A program made the translations under genes and the position numbers. This document shows positions 1 to 8,679 of a stretch of 64,000 nt of DNA, in pieces (position 1 is the first letter of the stretch; each line of letters starts with the position of its first letter). The stretch covers positions 62,001 through 126,000 of the forward strand of contig NZ_FTMO01000006.1 of assembly GCF_900156025.1 (NCBI RefSeq), read 5' to 3'. The notes beneath the pieces were generated by a model. That model was not told the origin of the DNA and searched no databases. It was given only the letters and a program-made list of their open reading frames with translations. This DNA is from Allobosea sp. TND4EK4. Lineage in GTDB: Bacteria > Pseudomonadota > Alphaproteobacteria > Rhizobiales > Beijerinckiaceae.

Positions 1-615
1 CAGGCGACCGGCGAGATCACGCTCACCTTGCCCGAGCGGGTCGATTTCGCCTCCGGCCGGAGCTTCGCCGAGAACCATGGCGGCTGGATCGCGGCGCGCC
101 TCGCCAAGCGCCCCGCGGCGATCCCTTTCGAGCCCGGCCAGAGCGTGCCGCTGCGCGGCGTGCCCCACCGCATCGTCCACTGGTCGAAGGCCCGCGGGTT
201 GACGCAGGCCACGCAGGACAAGGACGGCGCGCCGATCATCGCGGTGGCGGGCGAGCCGGCCCATGTCCCCCGCCGGATCAAGGACTTCCTGCGGCGCCTC
301 GCATTGGAGGATCTGGAACAGGCGGTGCGCCACCACACGGCGCAGCTCGGGATCCCCGCGCGCAAGATCACGATACGCGACACCATCAGCCGCTGGGGCT
401 CCTGCTCCTCGCAGGGCCATCTCAACTTCTCCTGGCGGCTGATCCTCGCCCCGCCGCTGGTGCTGGACTATCTGGCCGCCCACGAGGTCGCCCATCTCAA
501 GGAGATGAACCACTCCCACCGCTTCTGGGCGCTGACGCACAAGCTCTGCCCCCGCACCGAGGAGGCCGAGGCCTGGCTGAAGCGCCACGGGGCCAGCCTC
601 CACGGCTATGGTTGA
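1..615 (+). CDS. YgjP-like (DUF45) zinc metallohydrolase, 5' end outside window
   Basis: The reading frame is open from the first base, so the true start lies upstream; a TTG at 28 is unlikely to be the start because family members carry an N-terminal strand region before it. The product resembles YgjP/DUF45 metal-dependent hydrolases related to SprT and M48 peptidases. The signature is a WGSCSS motif followed by the zinc motif HEVAHL (HExxH) and a further downstream histidine pair in NHSHRFW, which fits a third zinc ligand. No signal peptide can be judged. The substrate of these proteins is not established; a cytosolic peptidase role is inferred from the fold only. Confidence 0.85.
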   Translation, partial: QATGEITLTLPERVDFASGRSFAENHGGWIAARLAKRPAAIPFEPGQSVPLRGVPHRIVHWSKARGLTQATQDKDGAPIIAVAGEPAHVPRRIKDFLRRLALEDLEQAVRHHTAQLGIPARKITIRDTISRWGSCSSQGHLNFSWRLILAPPLVLDYLAAHEVAHLKEMNHSHRFWALTHKLCPRTEEAEAWLKRHGASLHGYG

Positions 616-709
616 GGCCCGAACCGACCACGGCCGCCGCGTTAACCACTTTCTGAAGGCTGCGCCCGCACAGTGAAGGCCGATTCGCTTCCCGTGTGTG
701 AGTAAGCCT

Positions 710-925
710 ATGGGTCAGGTCATCGCTTTCCGCCGCCCGCAAGCCCCGGCCCGCCCCGATCAGCCGGTCCTCGGCCTGATGTCGGCCGTCGATTTCGCTC
801 TGCGGGATCTGGCGGAAATCATGCCTCATATCGCACTCGACGCGGCCCGCGAGCAGGCCGAGGCCTGCCGCGCCATGCTGGCCGACGCGTTCAACGCCGA
901 GATCGAGGCCGAACTCGGCCACTGA
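710..925 (+). CDS. small hypothetical protein (71 aa)
   Basis: A short acidic, helix-rich protein that begins MGQVIAFRRP and ends AEIEAELGH. An in-frame GTG lies 12 nt upstream at 698, but the ATG at 710 gives the more natural N-terminus. I recognise no domain, signal peptide or membrane segment. It stands alone between the YgjP-like gene and the M20 amidohydrolase, with codon use like its neighbours, so I take it as a real small gene of unknown function. Confidence 0.55.
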   Translation: MGQVIAFRRPQAPARPDQPVLGLMSAVDFALRDLAEIMPHIALDAAREQAEACRAMLADAFNAEIEAELGH

Positions 926-1048
926 GGACGCTCCTGCCGCGCCCTGCATGGCTGCCCGTCTCCCGCGCGGGTTGTGGCGCCCGCCGATTTGGCGAAGCTT
1001 CGCTCCCAACGATCGCGGCCGATGGCCGGACAGGGAGAGATGCGCCGC

Positions 1049-2206
1049 ATGTTCCTCGGCAACAGCGATATGGTCGATCTCGTCGATCTGCGGCACAGGC
1101 TGCATCGGCGCCCCGAGATTTCCGGCGAGGAGCGCGAGACCGCCGCGACCATCGTTGCGTTCCTCGAGCCGACCGGTCCGGACCGCATCGTCACCCAGCT
1201 CGGCGGCCATGGCGTCGCCGCCATTTACGAGGGCGCCGAGCCCGGCCCGACCGTGATGGTCCGCTGCGAGCTCGACGCGTTGCCGATCGAGGAGATCTCG
1301 ACCAGCGATCATCGCTCCGAGATTCCCGGAAAGGGTCATCTCTGCGGCCATGACGGCCATATGGCGATCATCGCCGGCCTGGCGCGGGGCCTTGCCCGCA
1401 ACCGGCCCCGGCGCGGCCGTGCCGTGCTGCTGTTCCAGCCGGCGGAGGAGACCGGAGCGGGCGCGGCGGCCGTGATCGCCGATCCGGCATTCGCCGGGAT
1501 CGCGCCGGACTACGCCTTTTCCCTGCACAACCGCCCCGGCGTGCCGGTGGGCCACGCCCGGATTTCGGAGGGCGCGGCGAACTGCGCCTCGCGCGGCATC
1601 AAGATCGTGCTGACGGGCGAGACCTCGCACGCCTCGACGCCGCATCATGCCCGTTCCCCGGCCCCGGCGATCGCCGAGCTCATTCCGGCGCTGACGGCGC
1701 TGGGACCTGGCGGCGAGATCGATGCCGATTTCCGGCTCGTCACGGTGACCCATGTCGCGATCGGCGAGCCTGCCTTCGGCATCACCCCCGGCCATGGCGA
1801 GCTCTGGGCGACTTTGCGCACGCTGAACGATGCGCAGATGGGCGCCCTCTGCGAGGCGGCCGAGGCGCTGGCCCGGGAGGTCGCGGGGCGGAGCCGCCTC
1901 GATGTCGCGATGAGCTATCACGACGTCTTCCATCACTGCGAGAACGACGCCGAGGCCGTCGCCCTGCTGCGCAAGGCGATGGACGAGGAGAACGTCCCCC
2001 ACGGGCCGACCGCGCCCTCGCGCGGCTCGGAGGATTTCGGGCTCTTCGGCCGCAAGGCCAAGGCGGCGATGTTCCTGCTCGGTTCGGGCGACACCGCCCA
2101 TCTCCACAACCCGGATTACGATTTTCCCGACGACGCCATCGCTCCGGGCGCGCGGGTGCTGATGCGCGCCCTGCGCAATCTGCTGGGCGAGGCTGCGAGG
2201 ACCTGA
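1049..2206 (+). CDS. M20 family amidohydrolase (hippurate hydrolase/aminoacylase type)
   Basis: A metal-dependent amidohydrolase of the M20D group, which removes acyl groups from N-acyl amino acids or cleaves related amides. The family metal motif CGHDGH lies near residues 99-104 and an EETGAGA motif carrying the catalytic glutamate follows. A dimerisation domain sits in the middle, and a second metal region (SRGSEDFGLFG) is near the C-terminus. The start is chosen because GGGAGAG at 1033-1039 is a good ribosome site 9 nt before this ATG; in-frame starts at 974, 1022 and 1040 are possible. The D-aminopeptidase-like gene begins 5 nt after its stop, so the two are probably co-transcribed and may act on related amide substrates. 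Confidence 0.85.
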   Translation: MFLGNSDMVDLVDLRHRLHRRPEISGEERETAATIVAFLEPTGPDRIVTQLGGHGVAAIYEGAEPGPTVMVRCELDALPIEEISTSDHRSEIPGKGHLCGHDGHMAIIAGLARGLARNRPRRGRAVLLFQPAEETGAGAAAVIADPAFAGIAPDYAFSLHNRPGVPVGHARISEGAANCASRGIKIVLTGETSHASTPHHARSPAPAIAELIPALTALGPGGEIDADFRLVTVTHVAIGEPAFGITPGHGELWATLRTLNDAQMGALCEAAEALAREVAGRSRLDVAMSYHDVFHHCENDAEAVALLRKAMDEENVPHGPTAPSRGSEDFGLFGRKAKAAMFLLGSGDTAHLHNPDYDFPDDAIAPGARVLMRALRNLLGEAART

Positions 2207-2211
2207 CGGCG

Positions 2212-3711
2212 ATGGCGAACTGGACGGAGGCCGCTTCCCGCGCGGCCGCGCTGGCCGCGGGCTGGGCTGGAACCGCAGGACCCGGCGGCGCGATCGTGCT
2301 GTTCGACCGGGAGGGCATCCGAGAGGCCTTTGCCGGCGGCCTCGCCAGCATCGAGCATGCGCTGCCCTTCACGCCGGCGACGCCGAACCGCTACGCCTCG
2401 ATCAGCAAGCATGTGCTTGCCGTCGCGCTGCTGCGAGCCGGCCTGCCGCTCGACCGGCCGCTCGGCCATTGGCTGGCGGAGCTGCCACCGCCGCTCGCTG
2501 CGGTCGAACTCGGCCGCGCGCTCGACATGACCGGCGGCCTGCCCGACATGATGGAGGCGCTCTGGCAGCAGGGCGTGCCCTTCACCGCGACGCTGGGCGC
2601 CGGGGAGATCTTCGCGCTGGCCTGCCGATTCCCCGGCCTCAGCGCCGGGACCGGCACCGAGATGGCCTATTCCAACACCGGCTGGCGGCTGGCCCAGCGC
2701 GTGCTGGAGCAGGTCTCGGGCCGGCCTTATGCCGACATCGTAGCCGAGCTGGGCGCGGCGACAGGGACGGGCATCCGCCTGCCCTATGACGGCGCGGAGA
2801 TCGTACCCGGCCTTGCCACCGGCTATTGGCGGGAGGGCGAGAGCTGGAGGCGCGGCCATTACGGCATGCATTTCTCGGCCTCGGGCGGCATCGCGGGCTC
2901 GGCCGACGATCTCGCCAACTGGGCCTCGGCCCTGCTCGCCGGGCGCGGACCGCTCGCCGGCATGCTCGGGCGCCTGACCGCGCCGCGGCATTTCGCCGAC
3001 GGAGCCGAGAGCGTCTACCGGCTTGGCCTCGTCTGCAACCGCCTCGGCGCGGTCGATCTGGCTGGCCATGGCGGCTCTCTGCCGGGCTATCGCAACCACA
3101 TGCTGATGGCGCCTGACCTCGGGGTCGGCGTCGTCGTCCTGACCAATCGCGAGGAAGAGGCGCTTTGGCACGCCATGACGGTCATGGCGGCGCTCGTCGG
3201 CGAGGAACTGCCGGAGCCGGCCAAGCTCTCTCCGGGCCTGTTCGCCAGCGAGGAAGGGCCGTTCTGGGCCGAGGTCGCAGCCGATTCGATCGGCTTCATG
3301 GGCGGCTATGAGCGCCTGTTCGCCGATGGCAAGGCGGGCTTGCGCAGCTTCCCGGCCTATCTCGAGATCCGCCTGCGGCGTGAGGGCGAGGATGGGCTGG
3401 CCGGCCGTATCGGCGGCGTCCGGCAGAAGCTGCGCCGCGTTCCGAAGGATACGCGTCTCGACCCCCGCCTCGTCGGCCGCTGGCGCGATCCGCATTTCGG
3501 CACCGAGATCGACATCCGGCCGGACTCCACGGCGCTCATGCCCTGGCCGGCCGGGGGCCGCATCGCCCCGTTGACCCCGTTGCCGAACGGGCGTGCCTTG
3601 GCACAGCTTCAGCACGGGCCCTGGCTCTATCGCCCCTGCCTCTGGCTCGAGGGCGAGACGTTGCGGCTCGGCGGTCATCGCGCCCGCATCCTGCGGATGG
3701 AGCGCGCCTGA
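2212..3711 (+). CDS. serine hydrolase resembling D-aminopeptidase (DAP)
   Basis: A penicillin-recognising-fold serine hydrolase of 499 aa. The SxxK motif is S63-I-S-K66, the YxN motif is Y153-S-N, and an HGG motif has H286. These positions almost coincide with those recalled for Ochrobactrum anthropi D-aminopeptidase (Ser62, Lys65, Tyr153, His287; about 520 aa). The C-terminal roughly 170 residues would be the two beta-barrel-like domains of DAP. There is no signal peptide, so it is probably cytosolic. It follows the M20 amidohydrolase by 5 nt. Likely role: release of N-terminal D-amino acids from peptides or amides. An esterase or beta-lactamase-like activity is the alternative. Confidence 0.75.
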   Translation: MANWTEAASRAAALAAGWAGTAGPGGAIVLFDREGIREAFAGGLASIEHALPFTPATPNRYASISKHVLAVALLRAGLPLDRPLGHWLAELPPPLAAVELGRALDMTGGLPDMMEALWQQGVPFTATLGAGEIFALACRFPGLSAGTGTEMAYSNTGWRLAQRVLEQVSGRPYADIVAELGAATGTGIRLPYDGAEIVPGLATGYWREGESWRRGHYGMHFSASGGIAGSADDLANWASALLAGRGPLAGMLGRLTAPRHFADGAESVYRLGLVCNRLGAVDLAGHGGSLPGYRNHMLMAPDLGVGVVVLTNREEEALWHAMTVMAALVGEELPEPAKLSPGLFASEEGPFWAEVAADSIGFMGGYERLFADGKAGLRSFPAYLEIRLRREGEDGLAGRIGGVRQKLRRVPKDTRLDPRLVGRWRDPHFGTEIDIRPDSTALMPWPAGGRIAPLTPLPNGRALAQLQHGPWLYRPCLWLEGETLRLGGHRARILRMERA

Positions 3712-3713
3712 CG

Positions 3714-4604
3714 TCAGCCGGGCACGAACTCCAGCGTCACGCGCCAGACGAGGTCGCGGCCCTCGCCGGGTGCCAGCGTCAGCAGGCCGGGCTTCTCCGT
3801 GAATTCGCCCTGCCAGCCGGCGTCGCTCGCCATGCCGTACCAGGGCTCGATGCACAGGAAGGGCGCGCCCGTCGGCTTCGACCAGATGCCGAGGTCCTTG
3901 TAGCCCTCCCAAGCCACGGTCAGGGCCTTGATTTCCCGCCCTTCGCCATTCCGCGCGCTGAATCGGACCGAGCTGTTGGCGGCACCGGGAATGACGATGG
4001 CGTCGTTGGCAAACAGGCTTTCCGACAGCCTCAGCTCCGGCCCCTCGAAGGGCAGGGGGATGTCGCCGACGAGCAGTCCGGCCTCGACGCCGCGGCCGGG
4101 GCCGGGCTCGGGCTGCGGGAAGACCAGGACATGGTTTTCCTTGCCTGAGGCCTCAGCCAGTGGCCAGGGAAAGGCCGGATGCGCGCCGACCCCGCAGCTC
4201 AGCGGCCTGTCGCCGGGATTTTCGACGCGGGTCACGACGGTCAGCGTCGCAGCCTCGATTTCATAGGTCATCCGCAGCAGGAAGCGGAAAGGAAAGGCGG
4301 CCAGCGTCGCCTCGCTCTCGCGCAGCTCCAGCACGGCGCGGGCGGGGCTGCGCTCCACCCAGGCGAACAGGGCATCGCGGGCGAAGCCGTGCTGCGTCAG
4401 GCGGTGGCTTTGCCCCTCGTGGATCAGCGTGTCGTCCTTGAGGCGGCCGACCACCGGAAACAGCACGGGCGCATGGCGCGGCCATTCCGGCCCTCCGTTC
4501 CAGAGCGCCGGCCCGTCCGCATTCGACAGCGCGATCAGCTCCCCGCCCTGCGCGCGGATGGTTGCGCTCAGCCTGTCGGAGGCAATCTCGTGGGTGTCGC
4601 TCAT
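3714..4604 (-). CDS. aldose 1-epimerase family protein
   Basis: A 296-aa galactose-mutarotase-fold protein. Features fitting the YeaD/LacX-like aldose epimerases are the N-terminal AQGGELIAL segment, QHGFARD (a conserved histidine-containing motif), GAHPAFPWP with the second histidine, and CIEPWYGM near the C-terminus. It probably interconverts sugar anomers in the cytosol. The start is set at the ATG preceded by GGAG 6 nt upstream; an in-frame ATG 12 nt further upstream is possible. It converges on the D-aminopeptidase-like gene with only 2 nt between stops, so they share no operon. Confidence 0.85.
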   Translation of the reverse strand: MSDTHEIASDRLSATIRAQGGELIALSNADGPALWNGGPEWPRHAPVLFPVVGRLKDDTLIHEGQSHRLTQHGFARDALFAWVERSPARAVLELRESEATLAAFPFRFLLRMTYEIEAATLTVVTRVENPGDRPLSCGVGAHPAFPWPLAEASGKENHVLVFPQPEPGPGRGVEAGLLVGDIPLPFEGPELRLSESLFANDAIVIPGAANSSVRFSARNGEGREIKALTVAWEGYKDLGIWSKPTGAPFLCIEPWYGMASDAGWQGEFTEKPGLLTLAPGEGRDLVWRVTLEFVPG

Positions 4605-4754
4605 CGCAGGCTCCATCGCGTCAACGCCCTCGATAGAACAAGCGCCGCCCGTGCTGAACCCCCGCCGCCGCAGGGCGCGCTGCGCGGTACGCCGTCGCAC
4701 CGGGCTTGCGGGCGCCCCGCGATTGGGCGATGGGGCGTTCAGGAGAGACCGACC

Positions 4755-5738
4755 ATGCTGCCGACACGCCGCCATCTCGTCACCGGGCTGCTCGCCGCGC
4801 CCGCGGTGCTCCGCGCGCCGGCCGGCCATGCCGCCGGCCGGCCCGTCACCGTCGCCTCGCTGCTCGGCGAGGACAAGCCGGAGACCAGGGTCTGGCGGCG
4901 TATCGCCGAGACCCTGGCGAAGACCGCGCCCGGCCGCTTCGACCTGCGCATCGTTCCCAATGCCGCCCTCGGCGGCGAGAAGGAGGTGGCCGAGGGCCTG
5001 CGCCTCGGCTCGATCCAGGCGGCCCTTTCGACGATCTCGGCCCTGTCGGGCTGGCTGCCGCAGGGCCAGATCCTCGATCTGCCCTTCCTCTTCCGCGATC
5101 GCGAGCATCTCAGGCGCGTGCTCGCCGGCCCGCTCGGCAGCGAACTCAGGGCCGGTTACGAGGCGCAGGGTTTCGTCGTGCTCGGCTTCATCAATTACGG
5201 CGCCCGCCATCTCCTCGCCAAGGAGCCGCTGACGACGCCGGCCTCGGTCAGGGGCAAGCGCATCCGGGTGATCCAGAGCCCGCTCCATACCGCGCTCTGG
5301 TCGAGCTTCGGAGCCTATCCGACGCCGCTCCCCATCCCCGAGACCTACAACGCCCTGCAGACCGGCGTGGTCGACTGCATGGACCTGACGAAATCGGCCT
5401 ATGCCGGCTTCCGGCTCTACGAGGTCGTGCCCTGCCTGATCGAGACCGGCCATATCTGGGCAAGCGGCGTGATGATGGTCGCGGCGCCCTTCTGGAAGGG
5501 CCTGTCCTCCGCCGACAGGGAGGCGCTGACGGCCGCGGCCACCGAGGGCGTCGCCTGGTTCGACGCTGCGATGATCGCCGACGAGGAGGCCTCGATGGCG
5601 CAGGCGGCGCGAGCTGGCGGCAAGGTCTTTCCGATGCAGGACCGTGCGGCCTGGCAGGACGGGGCCCGGAAGGTCTGGGGCGAGCTCGCGCCCCGGCTCG
5701 GCGGGCTGGAGAAGATCGAGGCGATCGCCGCCGGGTGA
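4755..5738 (+). CDS. TRAP transporter substrate-binding protein (DctP type), orphan
   Basis: A 327-aa periplasmic solute receptor of the DctP family. The N-terminus (PTRRHLVTGLLAAPAV) is a signal peptide with a twin-arginine look. Family features include the segment with NALQTGVVDCMD, a typical TRAP receptor ligand-domain hinge region, and the RGKRIRV strand before it. An AGGAGAG ribosome site 7 nt upstream supports the start. No DctQ or DctM membrane subunit lies on either side, so its transporter must be encoded elsewhere or it works as an orphan receptor. The ligand cannot be read from sequence; most family members bind carboxylates. Confidence 0.85.
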   Translation: MLPTRRHLVTGLLAAPAVLRAPAGHAAGRPVTVASLLGEDKPETRVWRRIAETLAKTAPGRFDLRIVPNAALGGEKEVAEGLRLGSIQAALSTISALSGWLPQGQILDLPFLFRDREHLRRVLAGPLGSELRAGYEAQGFVVLGFINYGARHLLAKEPLTTPASVRGKRIRVIQSPLHTALWSSFGAYPTPLPIPETYNALQTGVVDCMDLTKSAYAGFRLYEVVPCLIETGHIWASGVMMVAAPFWKGLSSADREALTAAATEGVAWFDAAMIADEEASMAQAARAGGKVFPMQDRAAWQDGARKVWGELAPRLGGLEKIEAIAAG

Positions 5739-5910
5739 GCGCGGCCGGCCGCCGGCGCTCGCCGGTCATGATCTCGTCACGCGCATCGGCGACAAAGGCG
5801 AATTACCTTCGAATCGTTCTATTTATATAGCGAAAACAACGACTTGCCTGCGTTGGCCGACCGCTCTATCTCTCCCTCGCCTGAGGCGAATCGACGAGGG
5901 AGACACCGGG

Positions 5911-6195
5911 ATGGGTGGGGTCACCGAGGCCGATGTCGCGGCTGCGATCGGCAGGATCGACGAGATCATCATGCGCGAGGTGGTGCGCACGCAGGCGAGC
6001 CACCACGAAATCCGCAAGGCGCTGGAGCTGGTCCGCACCCCGGCCGACCTGACGGCGACGGAGGCGTTGCCGCCGCGCATGCAGCGGCTGGTCGACCTGC
6101 TTTCCGTGGCGGTGCCGGAGCCGGTCGGCCCGCGCCAGCCGCGGCGCGGCGCGAGGCCGGCGGACGGCCTCCGCCCGAGGCGCCTCGCCGGCTGA
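5911..6195 (+). CDS. small hypothetical protein (94 aa)
   Basis: A short protein with an amphipathic helical N-terminal two thirds (ADVAAAIGRIDEIIMREVVR) and an arginine- and proline-rich basic tail. A GAGGGAGA ribosome site lies just upstream. An AT-richer stretch at about 5798-5845, unusual for this DNA, precedes it and may hold its promoter. No known domain is recognised. It stands 52 nt ahead of cobF on the same strand, but nothing ties it to cobalamin synthesis. Confidence 0.5.
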   Translation: MGGVTEADVAAAIGRIDEIIMREVVRTQASHHEIRKALELVRTPADLTATEALPPRMQRLVDLLSVAVPEPVGPRQPRRGARPADGLRPRRLAG

Positions 6196-6247
6196 TCTCG
6201 CCTTCCTGCGCCGCGCCGTGATAAGGCCGGGCGACACGGGCGGGACC

Positions 6248-7003
6248 ATGCGCAACATCCTGATCATCGGCATCGGCGCCGGCAATCCCGAGCACATGAC
6301 GCTGGAGGCCATCGCCGCCCTGAACCGGGCCGATGTCCTGTTCATTCCCGACAAGGGCGAGGAGAAGGCGGCGCTGCGCCGCCTGCGCGAGGAGATCTGC
6401 GCCCGGTTCATCCGCGAGCGGTCCTGGCGCAGCGTGCCGGTGCCGATACCGCAACGGGCCGCGGCGGGCGACGATTATCGCGGAGCCGTGGACGACTGGC
6501 ACCAGCGCATCGCCGACAGCTATCGCGAGCTCTTCAGCCGCGAACTGGCGGAGGGCGAAACCGGCGCGCTCTTGGTCTGGGGCGATCCGGCGCTCTACGA
6601 CAGCACGCTGCGCATCATGGAGCGCGTCGCGGCGTCGGGCCTCGGCCTCGACTGGCAGGTCTATCCCGGCATCAGCAGCGTGCAGGTGCTGGCGGCGCGC
6701 CACCGCATCCCGCTCAACACCATCGGCGGCCCCGTCCTGATCACGACCGGGCGGCGTCTTGGCGCCGGGTTTCCGGCCGATCAGGACAGCGTGGTGGTGA
6801 TGCTCGACGGCGAGCAGGCTTTCGGCACGATCGATCCGGCCGGGCTCGACATCTTCTGGGGCGCCTATCTCGGCACCGCCGACGAATTGCTGGTCGCGGG
6901 CCCGCTCGCCGAGCTCGCAGGCGAAATCGCGCGCGTCAGGGCCCAGGCCCGCGAGCGGCATGGCTGGATCATGGACACCTATCTGCTGCGCCGCCGCGCT
7001 TGA
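6248..7003 (+). CDS. cobF: precorrin-6A synthase (deacetylating) CobF
   Basis: A SAM-dependent methyltransferase of the tetrapyrrole methylase fold that methylates C1 of precorrin-5 and releases acetate in the aerobic B12 pathway. The N-terminal [11 protein letters not shown] is the cosubstrate loop, and the central [11 protein letters not shown] and YPGISSVQ motifs fit CobF. Length (251 aa) is normal. A GTG at 6218 is in frame, but the ATG used here starts at the family's usual MRNI-like N-terminus. It lies about 13 kb from the main cobalamin cluster on the opposite strand to most of it. Confidence 0.92.
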   Translation: MRNILIIGIGAGNPEHMTLEAIAALNRADVLFIPDKGEEKAALRRLREEICARFIRERSWRSVPVPIPQRAAAGDDYRGAVDDWHQRIADSYRELFSRELAEGETGALLVWGDPALYDSTLRIMERVAASGLGLDWQVYPGISSVQVLAARHRIPLNTIGGPVLITTGRRLGAGFPADQDSVVVMLDGEQAFGTIDPAGLDIFWGAYLGTADELLVAGPLAELAGEIARVRAQARERHGWIMDTYLLRRRA

Positions 7004-7068
7004 CGCAGGTTCCAGCATCCGCCATCGCTCCCCCCGATTTTCCGACAGAGCCCACCGGAGCCGCCCTG

Positions 7069-7911
<843 letters not shown>

Positions 7912-7927
7912 GGGCTGCCCCGGACGC

Positions 7928-8013
7928 ATGCTCGGGCTTGACCCGAGCATCTCGAAAACCGGTATCGCTGTGTCATGGGATTCTCGGGTCCGCGCCAAGC
8001 GCGGCCCGAGAAT
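7928..8013. repeat. REP-like palindromic element, copy 1 (two hairpins)
   Basis: Hairpin one has arms ATGCTCGGG (7928-7936) and CCCGAGCAT (7942-7950) around CTTGA. Hairpin two has arms ATTCTCGGG (7980-7988) and CCCGAGAAT (8005-8013), extended inside by CCGCGC/GCGCGG. It belongs to the same family as the elements at 14024, 40431, 57423 and 62881. It sits between the convergent dapD and DUF1269 genes and could terminate both. Confidence 0.75.
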
Positions 8014-8029
8014 GACCGTTCAGGATCGC

Positions 8030-8593
8030 TCACCCCACCGGCGAGGGAGAACCGCTGCCCTGCGGATAGGGGGCTGGCGGGGCATCGGCTGCCGGCGGCT
8101 GCGCGCTGTGGGCATCCGCCAGCGCGTCGCGCAGCTTCTGCTCCTGCGAGCGGTCGAGCGAGGTCTTGAGCACGGTCCCGCCGGTGCCGCGCAGCGCTTC
8201 CAGCACCTTGTCGGCCGTCATCTTGTTGACCAGCACGAACAGCGCCGCATTGCCGGGCTGCAGGCTGGCCGACAGCTCCTTCATGAAGCCGTCGTTGACG
8301 CCGTAATCGGTCAGCGCCCCGCCAAGCGCGCCGGAAGCCGCGCCCAGAGCCGCACCGAACACCGGCATCAGGAAGATCGCGCCGATCAGCAGCCCCCAGA
8401 ACGAGCCGGAGACGGCGCCGAGCGCGGTGGTGTTGAGCAACTGATTGAGCTTGACCTTGCCGCCCTCATGCATGACCGCGATGGCGGCGTCGCCGATCTC
8501 GATCAGGTATTCCTTCTGCAGCCCGATGATCTTTTGGCGCATTTCCTCGGCGCGCGCTTCGGTCGGATAGACGATGACGACGAGATCGGACAT
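8030..8593 (-). CDS. DUF1269 domain-containing protein
   Basis: A 187-aa protein that matches the DUF1269 pattern: an N-terminal alpha/beta region beginning MSDLVVIVYP, a central glycine- and alanine-rich hydrophobic stretch (about residues 58-95, possibly one or two membrane helices of glycine-zipper type), and a C-terminal alpha/beta region. A proline- and serine-rich tail is low complexity. The family is widespread, and its molecular function is not established. It is monocistronic here. Confidence 0.8.
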   Translation of the reverse strand: MSDLVVIVYPTEARAEEMRQKIIGLQKEYLIEIGDAAIAVMHEGGKVKLNQLLNTTALGAVSGSFWGLLIGAIFLMPVFGAALGAASGALGGALTDYGVNDGFMKELSASLQPGNAALFVLVNKMTADKVLEALRGTGGTVLKTSLDRSQEQKLRDALADAHSAQPPAADAPPAPYPQGSGSPSPVG

Positions 8594-8679
8594 GGAGGTC
8601 TCCTGCGCTGAAGCTTCACTCTGTCAGGGGCTCGTGACAGGTCTAAGGCAACGCCGGGCGCGAAAGCGGAGTTCCCCCG

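Noticed and set aside
4179..4754. N-terminal extension of the TRAP receptor frame
   Set aside because: It is antisense to the aldose-epimerase-like gene, and the signal peptide and ribosome site place the start at 4755.
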